DNA of 64,000 nt from contig NZ_CP133784.1 in NCBI RefSeq assembly GCF_034353875.1, positions 1,116,001 to 1,180,000 of the forward strand, written 5' to 3'. A program made the translations under genes and the position numbers. How positions within the stretch are numbered: the first letter of the stretch is position 1; every line of letters starts with the position of its first letter. Origin of the DNA: Pseudomonas sp. MH9.2 (GTDB lineage: Bacteria > Pseudomonadota > Gammaproteobacteria > Pseudomonadales > Pseudomonadaceae). Positions 63,773-64,000 of this stretch are shown here, in pieces. The notes beneath the pieces are model-generated. The model was not told the origin of the DNA. It worked only from the letters and a program-made list of their open reading frames with translations, and ran no database searches.

Positions 63773-64000
63773 CTATAAGGCGGGTGACGGGGAATTGACG
63801 GCGTTCCCACTTACCGGCTGCGTACGGTGGGTCGGTGCAGTTTGTGTGCCAGCACGCTTCAACGCGGCATCCGGTTTTGCATTGGCAGTGCCGGAGCCAG
63901 TAAGACTGCGGCGTACCTCGAGATTGCGCGAAATCACCAGCACCACGCGCCGGTTATGGGCGCGCCCCTCGGCCGTGGTATTTGAAGCCACCGGCTGAAA
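63773..64000 (-). CDS. motD: Flagellar motor protein MotD, C-terminal end (partial)
   Basis: The gene runs off the right edge. The visible 75 residues contain VASNTTAEGRAHNRRVVLVI, the end of an OmpA-like peptidoglycan-binding domain, then a Pro/Thr/Ala-rich tail. MotD is the stator subunit partner of MotC in Pseudomonas; identity relies on the motif and on the ParA-CheW neighbours. Confidence 0.85.
   Translation of the reverse strand, partial: FQPVASNTTAEGRAHNRRVVLVISRNLEVRRSLTGSGTANAKPDAALKRAGTQTAPTHRTQPVSGNAVNSPSPAL

Overview
The window is a chromosomal segment of a Pseudomonas, most likely from the P. fluorescens group. The evidence is moderately high GC, Pseudomonas-type REP elements, an FNR-family anr gene, and a gene order that matches, as I remember it, the P. 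aeruginosa PA1475-PA1554 region (ccm, purine catabolism, smc-zipA-ligA, dnaX-ybaB, recR, anr-hemN, cco). It is mostly conserved core genome. I see no phage, insertion sequence, CRISPR array or tRNA gene. The clearest accessory element is a large, frame-broken toxin-like gene inside the purine catabolism cluster.

Layout. 1-7616: the end of a cbb3 oxidase operon (ccoN', ccoO, ccoQ, ccoP), a terminator, then the assembly genes ccoG-ccoH-ccoI-ccoS and a SafE-like membrane protein. 7.7-11.1 kb: hemN with a perfect Anr box, a FlxA-like small protein, anr and apt. 11.2-17 kb (minus strand): acyl-CoA dehydrogenase, recR, a curA-like reductase, ybaB and dnaX. 17-24 kb: a mix of a periplasmic binding protein, a Tat-exported phosphoesterase, DUF2789, a YbaK-family deacylase, a Spy-like protein under a probable Anr promoter, a Gly/Tyr-rich secreted protein, the 4.5S SRP RNA with its own promoter, a GNAT acetyltransferase and a zinc metallopeptidase. 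24-31.8 kb (minus): gntR-smc-zipA-ligA. 32-48.4 kb: purine catabolism (xdhABC, guaD, a GntR regulator, uraH, puuE, uraD, alc, allA, puuD), giving the complete route guanine -> xanthine -> urate -> 5-hydroxyisourate -> OHCU -> S-allantoin -> allantoate -> ureidoglycolate -> glyoxylate and urea. 48.6-51.5 kb: a RutR-like TetR regulator, a voltage-gated potassium channel with a zinc ribbon, and sbp. 51.5-58.9 kb (minus): a lipoprotein and ccmABCDEFGHI for cytochrome c maturation. 59.1-64 kb: a FliK-like protein, a stand-alone FlhB C-terminal domain, DUF2802, two CheW-type proteins, a ParA-like ATPase and the end of motD.

How the parts fit. Low-oxygen respiration (cco, ccoGHIS, hemN, anr) and cytochrome c maturation (ccm) are linked biochemically: CcoO, CcoP and the cytochrome domain of the urate oxidase PuuD all need the ccm products. 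The purine genes probably share a GntR/FCD regulator, because a dyad of the form TTGT-N2-ACAA occurs beside the gntR gene and again, twice, in the uraH/puuE divergent promoter region.

The most notable observation is the 4.1-kb gene at 39178-43258 (minus). It resembles the large Pseudomonas proteins with a dermonecrotic-toxin-like (DUF6543-type) region. It is split into two overlapping reading frames exactly at a perfect 7-bp tandem repeat (40302-40315). Deleting one repeat copy on paper restores a single frame of 1357 codons. This is either a recent slippage mutation, a phase-variable switch, or an assembly error. I found no convincing wholly new system elsewhere; the other findings are regulatory sites, REP-derived coding sequence and unusual domain arrangements.
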